DNA of 64,000 bases from Lacisediminihabitans sp040549465 (GTDB lineage: Bacteria; Actinomycetota; Actinomycetes; Actinomycetales; Microbacteriaceae). Below, one piece after another: positions 7,981 to 17,038 of the stretch. Under the pieces are notes generated by a model that had not been told where the DNA came from, did no database searches, and saw nothing but the letters and a program-made list of their open reading frames with translations. The translations under genes and the position numbers were made by a program. Within the stretch, counting starts at the first letter, position 1; every line of letters starts with the position of its first letter. The stretch is from positions 124,001 to 188,000 of the forward strand of contig NZ_JBEPTL010000001.1 of assembly GCF_040549465.1 (NCBI RefSeq), read 5' to 3'.

Positions 7981-10098
7981 CTAGACGCCGCGGATGGGCG
8001 GGTTGTGGAAGGTGGCTCCGAAAACGCGCTCGGATGCGCCGACACGGTCGAGGTAGGGCGTCGCCCCGCCCATCTGGAACGGATAGCCCGCGCCGAGGAT
8101 GAGACACAGGTCGATGTCTTCCGGTGCCGAGACCACACCATCTTCGAGCATGCGGTGGATCTCGTCAGCCAGGCCGTCTTCAATGCGCGTGCGCAGCTGT
8201 TCAGCCGTCATCGGTAAGGTGCCGCCTGCGACGATCTCCCGTGCCTTCTTATCGATTCCCTTGATCTTGCCCTTCGAGTCACGCTCGAAGATGTGACCGA
8301 GATCGGCCAGTTTGTGCAGGTTCTCGCTCTCGAAGAAGCGCTCCGGGAAAGCTGCGTGATGAGTGTCCAGCACATGAGCCCCGACTTTGAGTCCAACCAG
8401 TTCGAGAAGCTCGAACGGGGTCATCGGCAGGCCGAAGGGCTTCGTCGACTCCTCGACCACCTCGAAGGGGGTTCCGGTGTCGACGGCGTGCATCGCTTCG
8501 CCCAGCACCTTGGCGAGGATACGATTGACGACGAATCCAGGGGTGTCCGTAGTGATGACGGCGTTCTTGTGCAGTTTCGCGGCGGTGACCATGGCGGTGC
8601 TCAACGTCTCGTCATCCGTCGCAGGAGTCTTCACGACTTCAATCAGCGGCATGACGGCCACCGGGTTGAAGAAGTGGAACCCAACAAGACGTTCCGGATG
8701 CTTGAGCTTCGCACCGATCTGCTCGACCGAGAGCGACGAGGTGTTCGTCGCGAGCACGGCTGTGTCGGAGAGATACTGCTCGACATCCGCGAAGACATCC
8801 TGCTTCACACCGAGCTCTTCGAAGACAGCCTCGATCACCCAGTCCGCGTCGGCGAAGTCCGCCTTGTTCGTCGTTCCGGTGACGAGAGCCTTCAGCCGGT
8901 TCGCCTCGTCTGGCGAGATTCGCTTCTTGCCCTGCAGCGCGTCGATCTCACCGTAGATGTACTCGACACCCTTGTCGACGCGGGCCTGGTCGAGGTCAGT
9001 GATGACCACGGGTACCTTGAGACGACGAACGAACAGCAGGGCGAACTGGCTGGCCATGAGCCCGGCACCGATGACGCCGACCTTGGTGACCGGCTTGGCG
9101 ATCTTCTTGTCCGGCGCTCCGGCCGGGCGCTTGGCACGCTTCTGCACCAGGTTGAACGAGTAGATGCTGGCCTTGAACTGATCGCCAGAGATGAGTTCGG
9201 CCAGAGCTTCATCCTCCGCCGCGAAACCGGTCTTCCTATCGGTGTTCTTCGCGGCTTTGAGAAGCTCCAGCGCTTTGTACGGAGATTTCGCGACCCGACC
9301 GATGCGGCTTTCGAGCATCTTGGTGGCGATGCCGATTGCCACATCCCATTTGACGGCTCGCTCGATCTTGCCAGGCTCGTTGGGGCGCTTGACCTTGATC
9401 CTGCCCGAGATCACGCCATCGGCCCAGATGATCGACTCTTCGAGAAAGCTGACCGAGTCGAAGATCGCGTCCGCCATACCGAGATCGAAGGCCTCCTGGC
9501 CCTTGAGAGTGCGGTTGTTCTTCAGCGGGTTTTCGATGATTACCTTGAGAGCGTTCTCGATGCCGATGAGGTTGGGCAGCAGCCACGCCCCGCCCCACCC
9601 GGGGATGATGCCGAGAAACACCTCGGGCAGGGCGATGGCCGGCACGTTGCGGTCGATAGTGCGGTAGTCGGAGTTCAGCCCGATCTCCACCCCTCCGCCG
9701 AGAGCCAGGCCGTTGATGAAGGTGAACGATGGCACGCCCAGTTCACTCAACTTGCCGAGCGTGAAATGACCGAGTTGGGCCATCTGCTTGGCGACAGCCT
9801 TGTTCGGGATGTCGCTGACCTTGCTGAGATCGGCGCCCGCAGCGAGAATGAACGGCTTGCCGGTGATGGCGACACCGGCGATCTCTCCTCGCGACGCCCG
9901 TTCCTTCTGGGCGTCGAGCACATCAGCGAGCTCGAGCAGGGTGACCGGGCCAAGCGTACTCGGACGGGTGTGATCGCGACCGTTGTCGAGCGTGATGAGT
10001 GCGAGGACCCTACCGCCGGTCAGCGGCACGTCACGCACGTAGGAGTGGGTGACGACCTCGTCTTCTGACAGTGCCGTGAGTTCGTCGAACTGTGCCAT
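7981..10098 (-). CDS. fadB: fatty acid oxidation multifunctional protein: enoyl-CoA hydratase / 3-hydroxyacyl-CoA dehydrogenase
   Basis: A 705-residue two-domain beta-oxidation enzyme. The N-terminal crotonase domain (about residues 1-300) has the oxyanion-loop region KPFILAAGADLSKVS and LGIIPGWGGAWLLP. The C-terminal dehydrogenase (about residues 330-700) has the NAD-binding GVIGAGLMASQFALL and the catalytic His in GFHFFNPVAVMPLIE. It hydrates 2-enoyl-CoA and oxidises the 3-hydroxyacyl-CoA. The ATG at 10098 is chosen because it shares one base with the stop of the upstream thiolase gene; the open frame extends further upstream but inside the thiolase. With the thiolase it forms a compact fadA-fadB operon, order thiolase first, on the minus strand. 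Confidence 0.92.
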   Translation of the reverse strand: MAQFDELTALSEDEVVTHSYVRDVPLTGGRVLALITLDNGRDHTRPSTLGPVTLLELADVLDAQKERASRGEIAGVAITGKPFILAAGADLSKVSDIPNKAVAKQMAQLGHFTLGKLSELGVPSFTFINGLALGGGVEIGLNSDYRTIDRNVPAIALPEVFLGIIPGWGGAWLLPNLIGIENALKVIIENPLKNNRTLKGQEAFDLGMADAIFDSVSFLEESIIWADGVISGRIKVKRPNEPGKIERAVKWDVAIGIATKMLESRIGRVAKSPYKALELLKAAKNTDRKTGFAAEDEALAELISGDQFKASIYSFNLVQKRAKRPAGAPDKKIAKPVTKVGVIGAGLMASQFALLFVRRLKVPVVITDLDQARVDKGVEYIYGEIDALQGKKRISPDEANRLKALVTGTTNKADFADADWVIEAVFEELGVKQDVFADVEQYLSDTAVLATNTSSLSVEQIGAKLKHPERLVGFHFFNPVAVMPLIEVVKTPATDDETLSTAMVTAAKLHKNAVITTDTPGFVVNRILAKVLGEAMHAVDTGTPFEVVEESTKPFGLPMTPFELLELVGLKVGAHVLDTHHAAFPERFFESENLHKLADLGHIFERDSKGKIKGIDKKAREIVAGGTLPMTAEQLRTRIEDGLADEIHRMLEDGVVSAPEDIDLCLILGAGYPFQMGGATPYLDRVGASERVFGATFHNPPIRGV

Positions 10099-11297
10099 CA
10101 CTTTTTCGTCCCATCGAAGTACGGGTTCTCCCAGATGACCGATCCGCCCTGGCCGAGACCGACACACATGGCGGTGAGGCCATAACGCACGTCGGGGCGC
10201 TCGGCGAACTGGGCCGCGAGCTGGATCATCAGCCGGACGCCGGATGACGCCAGCGGATGCCCGATCGCGATCGCGCCCCCCCACTGGTTGACCCGCGGGT
10301 CTTCGTCGTCGATTCCGAAGTGATCGAGCAGCGACAGTACCTGCACGGCGAATGCCTCGTTGAGCTCGAACAGTCCGATATCGTCGATCCTCAGTCCGGC
10401 CTTCTTGAGGGCCTTCTCGGTCGACGGAACAGGGCCGATGCCCATGATCTCCGGCTCGACGCCGGCGAAGGCGAAACTCACGAGCTTCATCTTCGCGGTC
10501 AAGTCGAGCTCCTTGGCCGTTGCCTCGCTCGACAGCAGGCTGACGGTGGCACCGTCGTTCAACCCTGAGGAGTTGCCCGCCGTGACACGGCCGTGCGGGC
10601 GGAACGGCGTCTTGAGACCGGCCAGGCCCTCCATTGTCGTCTCGGGTCGCAGCGCCTCGTCACGGGTTGCGAGGCCCCAACCGGCTTCGCTGCGGATAGC
10701 GACCGGAATCAGGTCGGGTTGAATCTTGCCGTTCTCGTAGGCCGCAGCAGCTTTCTGCTGACTGCGCATGGCGAAACGGTCGGAACGTTCTTTCGTGAAC
10801 TGCGGGAAACGATCGTGGATGCGCTCTGCGGTCGAGCCCATGTTGAGGGCGTCTTCACCGACCAGCTTCTCGGCGAGGAATCGCGGGTTCGGGTCGGCGC
10901 CGAATCCCATCGGATGACGACCCATGTGCTCGACGCCTCCAGCGATGACGAGGTCGTAGGCTCCGAAGGCGATGCCGCCGGCAAGCGTCGTGACCGAGGT
11001 CATTGCGCCGGCGCACATCCGGTCGATGGCGAAGCCCGGCACGGACTTGGGCAGACCGGCCAGCAGCGCTGCAGTGCGGCCAAGGGTCAAGCCCTGGTCG
11101 CCCTGTTGAGTCGTCGCGGCGATGGCGACATCGTCGATGCGGTCTTTCGGCGCGTTCGGATTGCGTTCGAGCAGTCCGACCATCGCCTTGACCACCAGGT
11201 CGTCCGCCCGGGTGTTCCAGTACATTCCTTTTTCGCCAGCGCGTCCAAACGGGGTGCGAACCCCATCGACGAATACAACTTCATGTCTCTCGGCCAC
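10098..11297 (-). CDS. fadA: acetyl-CoA C-acyltransferase (3-ketoacyl-CoA thiolase)
   Basis: A 399-residue thiolase that splits 3-ketoacyl-CoA with CoA, the last step of beta-oxidation. The nucleophilic Cys lies in FAIDRMCAGAMTSV (about residue 92), the conserved GGVEHMGRHPMG follows, and the C-terminal catalytic region has NEAFAVQ, GGAIAIGHPLASSG (catalytic His) and CVGLGQGGS (second catalytic Cys). Start is GTG at 11297 with GGAGG a few bases upstream. A TAGGAT hexamer on the minus strand (11327-11332) could be its -10 element. It overlaps the fadB-like gene by one base, so the two enzymes should be made together. Confidence 0.94.
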   Translation of the reverse strand: MAERHEVVFVDGVRTPFGRAGEKGMYWNTRADDLVVKAMVGLLERNPNAPKDRIDDVAIAATTQQGDQGLTLGRTAALLAGLPKSVPGFAIDRMCAGAMTSVTTLAGGIAFGAYDLVIAGGVEHMGRHPMGFGADPNPRFLAEKLVGEDALNMGSTAERIHDRFPQFTKERSDRFAMRSQQKAAAAYENGKIQPDLIPVAIRSEAGWGLATRDEALRPETTMEGLAGLKTPFRPHGRVTAGNSSGLNDGATVSLLSSEATAKELDLTAKMKLVSFAFAGVEPEIMGIGPVPSTEKALKKAGLRIDDIGLFELNEAFAVQVLSLLDHFGIDDEDPRVNQWGGAIAIGHPLASSGVRLMIQLAAQFAERPDVRYGLTAMCVGLGQGGSVIWENPYFDGTKK

Positions 11298-11370
11298 AAT
11301 GCCTCCACTGTCTCAGGTCCGCATCCGATCCTAGGCTCGCAGTTTTGGCCAGAGAATCGTTTGCTTCTTT

Positions 11371-12627
11371 CTACGAAGCCGGTTCCGCAGGGCTTTCGAT
11401 CGTTTGGCTGGCTTCGACAAAGGCATCGAGGATTACCTGTGAGATGGCGTCAACCTGCCACGGCCGACCTCCCAGATCAGAGAGACCATCTCGCACACCG
11501 CTGAGATCGAGCGGATCAGGCGGAGTCCAGGCGAGGCGGCGCAGCAGTTCGGGAGTGAGGAGATTCTCAACGGGGATGTTCTGCTCGGTCGAGACGATGG
11601 TGACTGCCGCCCGAGCCCTCTTCAATCTCTTGTCGGCCTCCGGATTGCGATCCGACCAGACACGCGGCGGCGGCATGGTGTCGCCGGCGACACGCAGCGC
11701 AGGGAGGTCTTCCGTCGTTCTGCCTTTGTCGATCGCGGCCCACCAGCGGGCGAGTTCCGATCGGCTGGCGCGGCCGTTGAAGTCGCGCAGTGCAGCGAGG
11801 GCGTGCTTTGATTCCGGCATTGCCTTGGCTGCCGCGACGAGTGACGCATCGGGTACGAGGCGGCCGGGCGCTGTATCGGTCTCGCGGGCGAAGCTGTCGC
11901 GTGCCTCCCACAGTTCACGGGCCACGGCGAGGTTCTGCGCGCCTCGGAGGGAGTGGAGGCCGGACAGCCTGCGCCACGGCTCGCCTTTCACCTGCTTGGC
12001 CTCACGGGCGAGCACTGCTGCGAACTCCTGATGGGCGATTTCCGTCTTGCCCCCGGTTTCGAGGAGACCGGCCATCGCGTCCCGCAGGTCGACGAGTAGT
12101 TCGACATCGAGTGCCGCATAGACCAGCCAGGACTGCGGGAGCGGCCTGGTCGACCAGTCGGCGGCTGAGTGCTCCTTTGCGAGATGGATGCCGAGTAGGT
12201 CTTCCACGACGGTACCGAGTCCCACGCGGGGGAGTCCTGCCAGTCGTGCACCGAGTTCCGTGTCGAAGATATGGGTCGGATCCAGCCCCACCTCACGCAG
12301 ACAGGCGAGATCCTGGCTGGCTGCGTGCAGCACCCATTCCTCGGAAGCAATGGTTTCGTTGAGTTCGGCGAAGCTGCCGATCGCTGGTGGGTCGAAGAGG
12401 AAGACTCCGGCGCCACGGCGAAAGATCTGGATCAGGTAGGCACGCTGAGAGTAACGGAAGCCGGACGCGCGTTCGGCGTCGATGGCGATGGGACCGGTGC
12501 CGGCTGCTATGGCGGCCACGGCATCCAGATAGTCCTCGCGGTTCTCTATCGCCGAAACGAGGGCGTGCAGGGACTGCTCACCGTGGTTTTCGACGGGTGG
12601 CGTCGCGTTCTGCTCCGCGCTACTCAC
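11371..12627 (-). CDS. rnd: HRDC domain-containing ribonuclease D-like 3'-5' exonuclease
   Basis: A 418-residue nuclease of the DEDDy group. The N-terminal exonuclease domain (about residues 25-200) shows the acidic residues in IAIDAERASGFRYSQ (Exo I), ASQDLACLREVG (Exo II) and the Tyr/Asp pair in YAALDVELLVDL (Exo III). An HRDC nucleic-acid-binding domain follows at about residues 210-300. In Escherichia coli RNase D trims tRNA 3' ends; the actinobacterial homologue is assumed to work on RNA as well. Translation starts at a GTG that overlaps the end of the DUF3000 gene by 8 bases, so the two form one unit. Catalytic residues look complete. Confidence 0.9.
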   Translation of the reverse strand: MSSAEQNATPPVENHGEQSLHALVSAIENREDYLDAVAAIAAGTGPIAIDAERASGFRYSQRAYLIQIFRRGAGVFLFDPPAIGSFAELNETIASEEWVLHAASQDLACLREVGLDPTHIFDTELGARLAGLPRVGLGTVVEDLLGIHLAKEHSAADWSTRPLPQSWLVYAALDVELLVDLRDAMAGLLETGGKTEIAHQEFAAVLAREAKQVKGEPWRRLSGLHSLRGAQNLAVARELWEARDSFARETDTAPGRLVPDASLVAAAKAMPESKHALAALRDFNGRASRSELARWWAAIDKGRTTEDLPALRVAGDTMPPPRVWSDRNPEADKRLKRARAAVTIVSTEQNIPVENLLTPELLRRLAWTPPDPLDLSGVRDGLSDLGGRPWQVDAISQVILDAFVEASQTIESPAEPAS

Positions 12628-13222
12628 GTCCGGCTCGACGGGCGGCTAACAAACTGACTCCTTCGACCACTGGCGGAAGTCCGGCCAGCATGCACAACAA
12701 CTCACCCCAGCCTTCCACATGTGAGGAGAGATCGTGGTCGAGGGGCGTCCAGGAGGCGCGGAGTTCGATCTGAGCGCCGTCTCCCTGGCTGGCCAACTCG
12801 CCGTATCCGGTGGAGAGGATCTTGGTCGCGGTGCCGGATGCGGCGGCGTAGTGGGCCCCACGGGCATCAAGGGCGTCCACCAGCCATGACCACGCGACAT
12901 CGGCGAGGAATGGGTCGAGGCCGATGTCGGTCTCGAGTGGCGCCTGCACGAAGCAGACCACCCGGAACTGGCCGCCCCAGGCTTCGGGAGACGACGGGTC
13001 GTAGAGCAGGATGAAGCGCCCGGTACCCAGCTCGGAATCCGTGTTGTGGCGGGCCGGCGTGACATCTGCGGAGAGCGCGACGCTGTAGGGAGCGAGATTG
13101 CCAGGGGAGGGAATCTCGTTCAATACGAGTTCGGACCGAAGGTTCGCGCGCCGCACAGCGTGGAGTGCGGCGGTGAATGCTGCCGGCACCGATGGTCCTG
13201 CGACGTTTTCGGGCACGAGCAA
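12620..13222 (-). CDS. DUF3000 family protein
   Basis: A 200-residue soluble protein of the actinobacterial DUF3000 family, function unknown. Recognisable blocks are FTAALHAVRRANLRSEL near the N-terminus, EAWGGQFRVVCFVQA in the middle and a C-terminal SSHVEGWGELLCMLAGLPP. There is no signal peptide. Start could be TTG at 13222 or GTG at 13216; both are close behind the divergent alpha/beta hydrolase gene, leaving only 16-22 bp between the two starts. It overlaps rnd by 8 bases, an association conserved in actinobacteria that hints at a role linked to RNA turnover (inference). Confidence 0.82.
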   Translation of the reverse strand: MLVPENVAGPSVPAAFTAALHAVRRANLRSELVLNEIPSPGNLAPYSVALSADVTPARHNTDSELGTGRFILLYDPSSPEAWGGQFRVVCFVQAPLETDIGLDPFLADVAWSWLVDALDARGAHYAAASGTATKILSTGYGELASQGDGAQIELRASWTPLDHDLSSHVEGWGELLCMLAGLPPVVEGVSLLAARRAGRE

Positions 13223-13226
13223 AGAC

Positions 13227-13232
13227 TAAAGT
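13227..13232 (+). promoter_or_regulatory. -10 element for a leaderless alpha/beta hydrolase transcript
   Basis: TAAAGT ends six bases before the GTG at 13239, so transcription would start at or next to the start codon. No clear -35 sequence is visible, as is common for actinobacterial promoters. The whole divergent intergenic region is only 16 bp, so the -10 lies next to the start of the DUF3000 gene. Confidence 0.45.
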
Positions 13233-13238
13233 TCGAGT

Positions 13239-14423
13239 GTGGCAGTTTCTCGAAGGCACGCCGTCCGGGGATATCGATGGTGGGCGGTCGCCCTCGTGGT
13301 GACAGGAGTGCTTGTGGCCCTCGCAACCCTCGCCGTCGCGTCTCTGACGCTCTTCGTCGCACGCACAGTGGTGATTCCGCCGAAACGTCGAGCCGACGAT
13401 ACCCGCGTAATCTCCTTCGACCCTGATGCGGCTACCGTGACCCTGAGCAGGTCGCTGGATGCGCTGCTTCCCGGGGAATACAGCCTGTGGTTCACCGGCG
13501 GCGCAGGTCACGCTCGTGTCGGCGACATCGTCGGCGAAACCGGCGTGTCGGTTACCAGGACGGTGATCACGGTGGATTTCGGCGACCTGACCACGGCACG
13601 CCGCGGTCGGCTGAGTGGATGGTTCTATCTCGAGCCGGGGGAGTTCGGGCATCCGTTCACCGACGTCGAGATCGAGACAGAGCTCGGCCCCGCCCCTGCC
13701 TGGCTCGTACCGGCCGCGCAGCCGAGCGGACGCTGGGTGATCCAGGTGCACGGTCGCGCGGTGAGTCGTGAGGAGACGCTGAGGGCCATCCCGGTCTTTC
13801 GCGACGCGGGTTACAGCTCGCTGCTCATCTCCTACCGTAACGATCAGAACGCGCCGGCCAGCCCAGACGGGCGTTACGGCCTCGGCGACACCGAATGGCA
13901 CGACGTCGATGCGGCGCTGCAATACGCCGTCGACCACGGTGCCACGGATGTCGTGCTGATGGGCTGGTCGATGGGAGGAGCCACCGTACTCCAGGCCGCG
14001 ACTCGCTCAGACCTCGCCGGCGTGGTGCGCGGCATCGCCCTCGACTCGCCGGTCGTGGACTGGATCACAGCGCTCCGCTATCAGGGAGAGCTTCGCAACC
14101 TGCCCAACCCGATCCGGTCGGCGGTGCTGGTGCTCATCGGCCAGGGATGGGCGAGACGACTCACCGGGCAGCTCTCACCGATCGATCTGCCCCGCCTGAA
14201 TTTCGTGCGGCGCGCAGGGGAACTGCAGCTGCCCATTTTGCTCATGCACAGCGACGACGACGGATTCGTTCCCTCGACCGCGTCGCATGCGCTGGCCGAG
14301 GTCAGGCCGGACATCGTGACCTATGAGGCCTTCACCGTCGCCGCGCACACGAAACTGTGGAACTACGATCGCAGACGCTGGAACACGGCGATCGCGCGCT
14401 GGCTGGACAGCGCCGTCGACTAA
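13239..14423 (+). CDS. membrane-anchored alpha/beta hydrolase
   Basis: A 394-residue protein with one N-terminal membrane anchor (about residues 12-38, VVTGVLVALATLAVASL) and a long extracytoplasmic part. The hydrolase fold starts near residue 165 (WVIQVHGRAVSR). The nucleophile elbow is GWSMGGATVL (Ser about residue 248), the acid is in LLMHSDDDGFVP and the catalytic His in TVAAHTKLWNYD. This is a complete triad, so an active secreted or surface esterase or peptidase is likely; the substrate is unknown. GTG start. The gene converges on sufE and its TAA overlaps the sufE stop by two bases, with no terminator between them. Confidence 0.82.
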   Translation: MAVSRRHAVRGYRWWAVALVVTGVLVALATLAVASLTLFVARTVVIPPKRRADDTRVISFDPDAATVTLSRSLDALLPGEYSLWFTGGAGHARVGDIVGETGVSVTRTVITVDFGDLTTARRGRLSGWFYLEPGEFGHPFTDVEIETELGPAPAWLVPAAQPSGRWVIQVHGRAVSREETLRAIPVFRDAGYSSLLISYRNDQNAPASPDGRYGLGDTEWHDVDAALQYAVDHGATDVVLMGWSMGGATVLQAATRSDLAGVVRGIALDSPVVDWITALRYQGELRNLPNPIRSAVLVLIGQGWARRLTGQLSPIDLPRLNFVRRAGELQLPILLMHSDDDGFVPSTASHALAEVRPDIVTYEAFTVAAHTKLWNYDRRRWNTAIARWLDSAVD

Positions 14424-14860
14424 GCGGCGATCTTCTCGCGGATTTGTCGCTTGGTCCGACCGAGCATGGCGGTCATGCCACGGATACGCAGCGGGCTGAC
14501 GGCTTCGGTCAGGCCGATGGTGTTCGGGTAGTCATCAGGCACGTCGAGCACTTGGTCGACGGTGAGCCCGGTGAGCCCCTGGGCGAGGATGGAAGCAAAT
14601 CCTCGGGTGGTGGGGGCTTCCTTAGGCGCGGTCGCATAGAGGTGCACGATCTTGGCATCGTCGACCTCTACGAAGATGAAGACGGGTGACTGGCATTCCT
14701 CGACCCGCTCCAGGAGATCGGGGTGTTCAGAATACCGCGCGGGAAGCTCGGGGAGCTCGTTGGCGAACTCCAACAGCAGGAGGAGCCGGTCCCGCTTGTC
14801 AAGGCCGAGAAAGTCCTCCTGGATTTGGGCGAGAGCCTGGGGAAGTTCGCTGTTGGTCAT
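14420..14860 (-). CDS. sufE: SufE family sulfur acceptor
   Basis: A 146-residue cysteine desulfurase partner. SufE takes the persulfide sulfur from SufS on one conserved Cys and passes it to the SufBCD scaffold for Fe-S cluster assembly. That Cys is in VEECQSPVFIFV (about residue 56). Other family blocks are YSEHPDLLERVEEC and TTRGFASILAQGL. It lies 83 bp downstream of sseA on the same strand, so a sulfur-trafficking pair is likely. The full suf operon is not in this window. The stop codon overlaps that of the convergent hydrolase. Confidence 0.93.
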   Translation of the reverse strand: MTNSELPQALAQIQEDFLGLDKRDRLLLLLEFANELPELPARYSEHPDLLERVEECQSPVFIFVEVDDAKIVHLYATAPKEAPTTRGFASILAQGLTGLTVDQVLDVPDDYPNTIGLTEAVSPLRIRGMTAMLGRTKRQIREKIAA

Positions 14861-14943
14861 CGAAATCAGTATTCCACTTCATCCACGCGAACCGGCCGGA
14901 TGCCCAGGGGGCTCCGACCGATCCGAGGTCGTCCGGGTAGTCG

Positions 14944-15846
14944 CTAACGTGCGGCGGGCACAGTTCCGGGCTCTGAGCCCGTGACGATCGGCACGCGGAC
15001 GGCGGAACCCCATTCGGTCCATGACCCGTCATAGTTGCGTACGCCTTCGAATCCGAGCAGATGCGTGAGCACGAACCAGGTGTGACTGGAACGCTCGCCG
15101 ATACGGCAGTAGGCAATGACACTGTCGCCGTCCTTGAGACCGGCGCCCTCCCGGTAGAGGGCATTGAGCTCGGCCAGGTTGCGGAACGTCCCGTCCTCAG
15201 CAGCGGCTTTGCCCCACGGCACATTCTGGGCGCTCGGAATGTGACCGGCGCGCAGCGCGCCCTCCTCTGGGTAGGCAGGAGCAGTCGTGCGCTCCCCACT
15301 GAATTCCTCGGGCGAGCGGACATCCACGAGCGGGTTTCCGAGGTGCGCGAGCACGTCATCCTTATACGCGCGGATGGCGGCGTCGTTACGCTCAACCACC
15401 GGGTAGTCGACCGCGGTGGTAGTGGCGACATCCGTCGTGTACTCGCGACCTTCCGCCTCCCACTTCGCCCGCCCGCCGTCCAGCAGACGGACATCTTCGT
15501 GGCCGAACAGCGTGAATACCCACAGCGCGTAGGCCGCCCACCAGTTGTTCTTGTCGCCGTAGATGACGACGGTGGTGTCGCGGGAGATGCCCTTCGAACC
15601 GAGCAGCTGTGCGAAGCCTTCACCGTCGATGTAATCGCGCACGACCGGATCGTTGAGGTCGGTGTGCCAGTCGATCTTGACGGCACCGGGAATGTGCCCT
15701 GTCTCGTAGAGCAGAACATCCTCATCGGATTCGACGACTACAAGGCCGGGCGTGTCAAGGTGTGCTTGAAGCCAATCGGTGCTCACCAGCCGTTCGGGGT
15801 GGGCGTACTCGGTGAACTTCGCGGATGAATCGACCTCGACGGTCAT
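14944..15846 (-). CDS. sseA: thiosulfate/3-mercaptopyruvate sulfurtransferase (tandem rhodanese)
   Basis: A 300-residue protein with two rhodanese domains. It transfers a sulfane sulfur from thiosulfate or mercaptopyruvate to an acceptor such as cyanide or a thiol. The C-terminal domain has the active-site loop YCRIGERSSHTWFVL (Cys about residue 253); the N-terminal domain (about residues 20-145) has no Cys in its loop and is the usual inactive partner. The ATG at 15846 is preceded by GGAGG; the open frame continues upstream but lacks family similarity. It is transcribed divergently from zapE and followed by sufE, which would use related sulfur chemistry. Confidence 0.92.
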   Translation of the reverse strand: MTVEVDSSAKFTEYAHPERLVSTDWLQAHLDTPGLVVVESDEDVLLYETGHIPGAVKIDWHTDLNDPVVRDYIDGEGFAQLLGSKGISRDTTVVIYGDKNNWWAAYALWVFTLFGHEDVRLLDGGRAKWEAEGREYTTDVATTTAVDYPVVERNDAAIRAYKDDVLAHLGNPLVDVRSPEEFSGERTTAPAYPEEGALRAGHIPSAQNVPWGKAAAEDGTFRNLAELNALYREGAGLKDGDSVIAYCRIGERSSHTWFVLTHLLGFEGVRNYDGSWTEWGSAVRVPIVTGSEPGTVPAAR

Positions 15847-16015
15847 GAAAACCTCCAGTTGGCGCCCGCTGAGGGCGATGATGAGCCAGTATTCGGGAGT
15901 TAGGCTTATACGGCCCTTAACGAATCTACGCAACAGGTATGCCCTGGCGGCGCGTTTCGTAAGACTTCGACACAAAGATCGTTACCGAGTTTCGAGCCAA
16001 AGGTTGAGCTTTCAC

Positions 16016-17038
16016 GTGACAGCCGAGCCCCTGCGAGACCACGCCAGACTGGTCGACAGGCAGCCAACCCTGAGCGGCGAAGAAATCGTCGAATACCTGA
16101 CGCCACCGCGGCAGTTCCTGACAGCGAGTCTCGATACTTACCGCCCCGATCGTGATTACCAATCCCAGGGCGCCGCGGTAGCCGCGATCCGTACCTTCGC
16201 CGCGGTCTGGACCACCAGGTCCGGCGGCTTGTTCTCCCGACGCCGGACCGCCCCCGCGCTTCCCGGCGTCTATCTCGATGGCGGCTTCGGCGTCGGCAAG
16301 ACCCACCTGCTCGCCGCGCTCTGGCACCTGGCTCCCGGTCGCAAATACTTCGGCACGTTCATCGAGTACACAGCGCTGGTCGGGGCGCTCGGCTATGCGT
16401 CGGCGGTGAAACTGCTCAAGGGAGCTTCGCTGGTCTGCATCGACGAGTTCGAACTCGACGACCCGGGGGACACGCGCCTGATGTCGCGCCTGCTTTCCGA
16501 ACTGGTGGCGTCAGGGTCGAGGATCGCGGCGACGTCGAACACTCCGCCCAATGCTCTCGGCGAGGGACGTTTCGCCGCACAGGACTTCCTCCGTGAGATC
16601 GATGCGCTGTCGGCCAAGTTCACCACCATCCGCGTCGACGGGCTCGACTACCGTCGTCGCGATGTCGAGGGTCACGCGGTCTCCCTGGCCCACGTGGATC
16701 TGATGGCTGCTGTCGACACTGTCGACGGCGAAGTGACCGTCGACGCCTTCGACGCCGTCCTGAAACACCTGGGCACCGTTCATCCCTCCCGCTATGTCAA
16801 GCTCGTCGATGGTCTCGACGGAATCGCCCTGACGGACGTTCATCAGTTCTCCAACCAGACGGATGCCCTCCGCTTCGTCGCCTTCGTGGATCGCCTCTAC
16901 GACGCCCAGGTTCGCATCTTCGCCACGGGAATCCCGCTCGACCAGATCTTCGCCGACGACATGCTGTCGGGTGGTTATCGCAAGAAGTATCTGAGAGCGA
17001 TCTCGCGCATCATCGCTCTCACCTCCGGCAAGGTTTAA
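16016..17038 (+). CDS. zapE: cell division protein ZapE (AFG1-like ATPase)
   Basis: A 340-residue P-loop ATPase of the ZapE/AFG1 family, linked in Escherichia coli to the Z-ring at late division and in mitochondria to protein quality control. Walker A is GGFGVGKTHLL (about residue 89) and Walker B is LVCIDEFELDD (about residue 140). Sensor-like TSNTPPNALGEG and the C-terminal GGYRKKYLRAISR are also typical. The GTG at 16016 was chosen because family similarity begins just after it; the frame is open upstream through the sseA start region without similarity. The TAA overlaps the convergent nhaA stop. Confidence 0.9.
   Translation: MTAEPLRDHARLVDRQPTLSGEEIVEYLTPPRQFLTASLDTYRPDRDYQSQGAAVAAIRTFAAVWTTRSGGLFSRRRTAPALPGVYLDGGFGVGKTHLLAALWHLAPGRKYFGTFIEYTALVGALGYASAVKLLKGASLVCIDEFELDDPGDTRLMSRLLSELVASGSRIAATSNTPPNALGEGRFAAQDFLREIDALSAKFTTIRVDGLDYRRRDVEGHAVSLAHVDLMAAVDTVDGEVTVDAFDAVLKHLGTVHPSRYVKLVDGLDGIALTDVHQFSNQTDALRFVAFVDRLYDAQVRIFATGIPLDQIFADDMLSGGYRKKYLRAISRIIALTSGKV

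Noticed and set aside
8293..10068. A 591-codon open frame on the plus strand inside the fadB-like gene
   Set aside because: It is the complementary shadow of a protein with all expected motifs; composition is unnatural.
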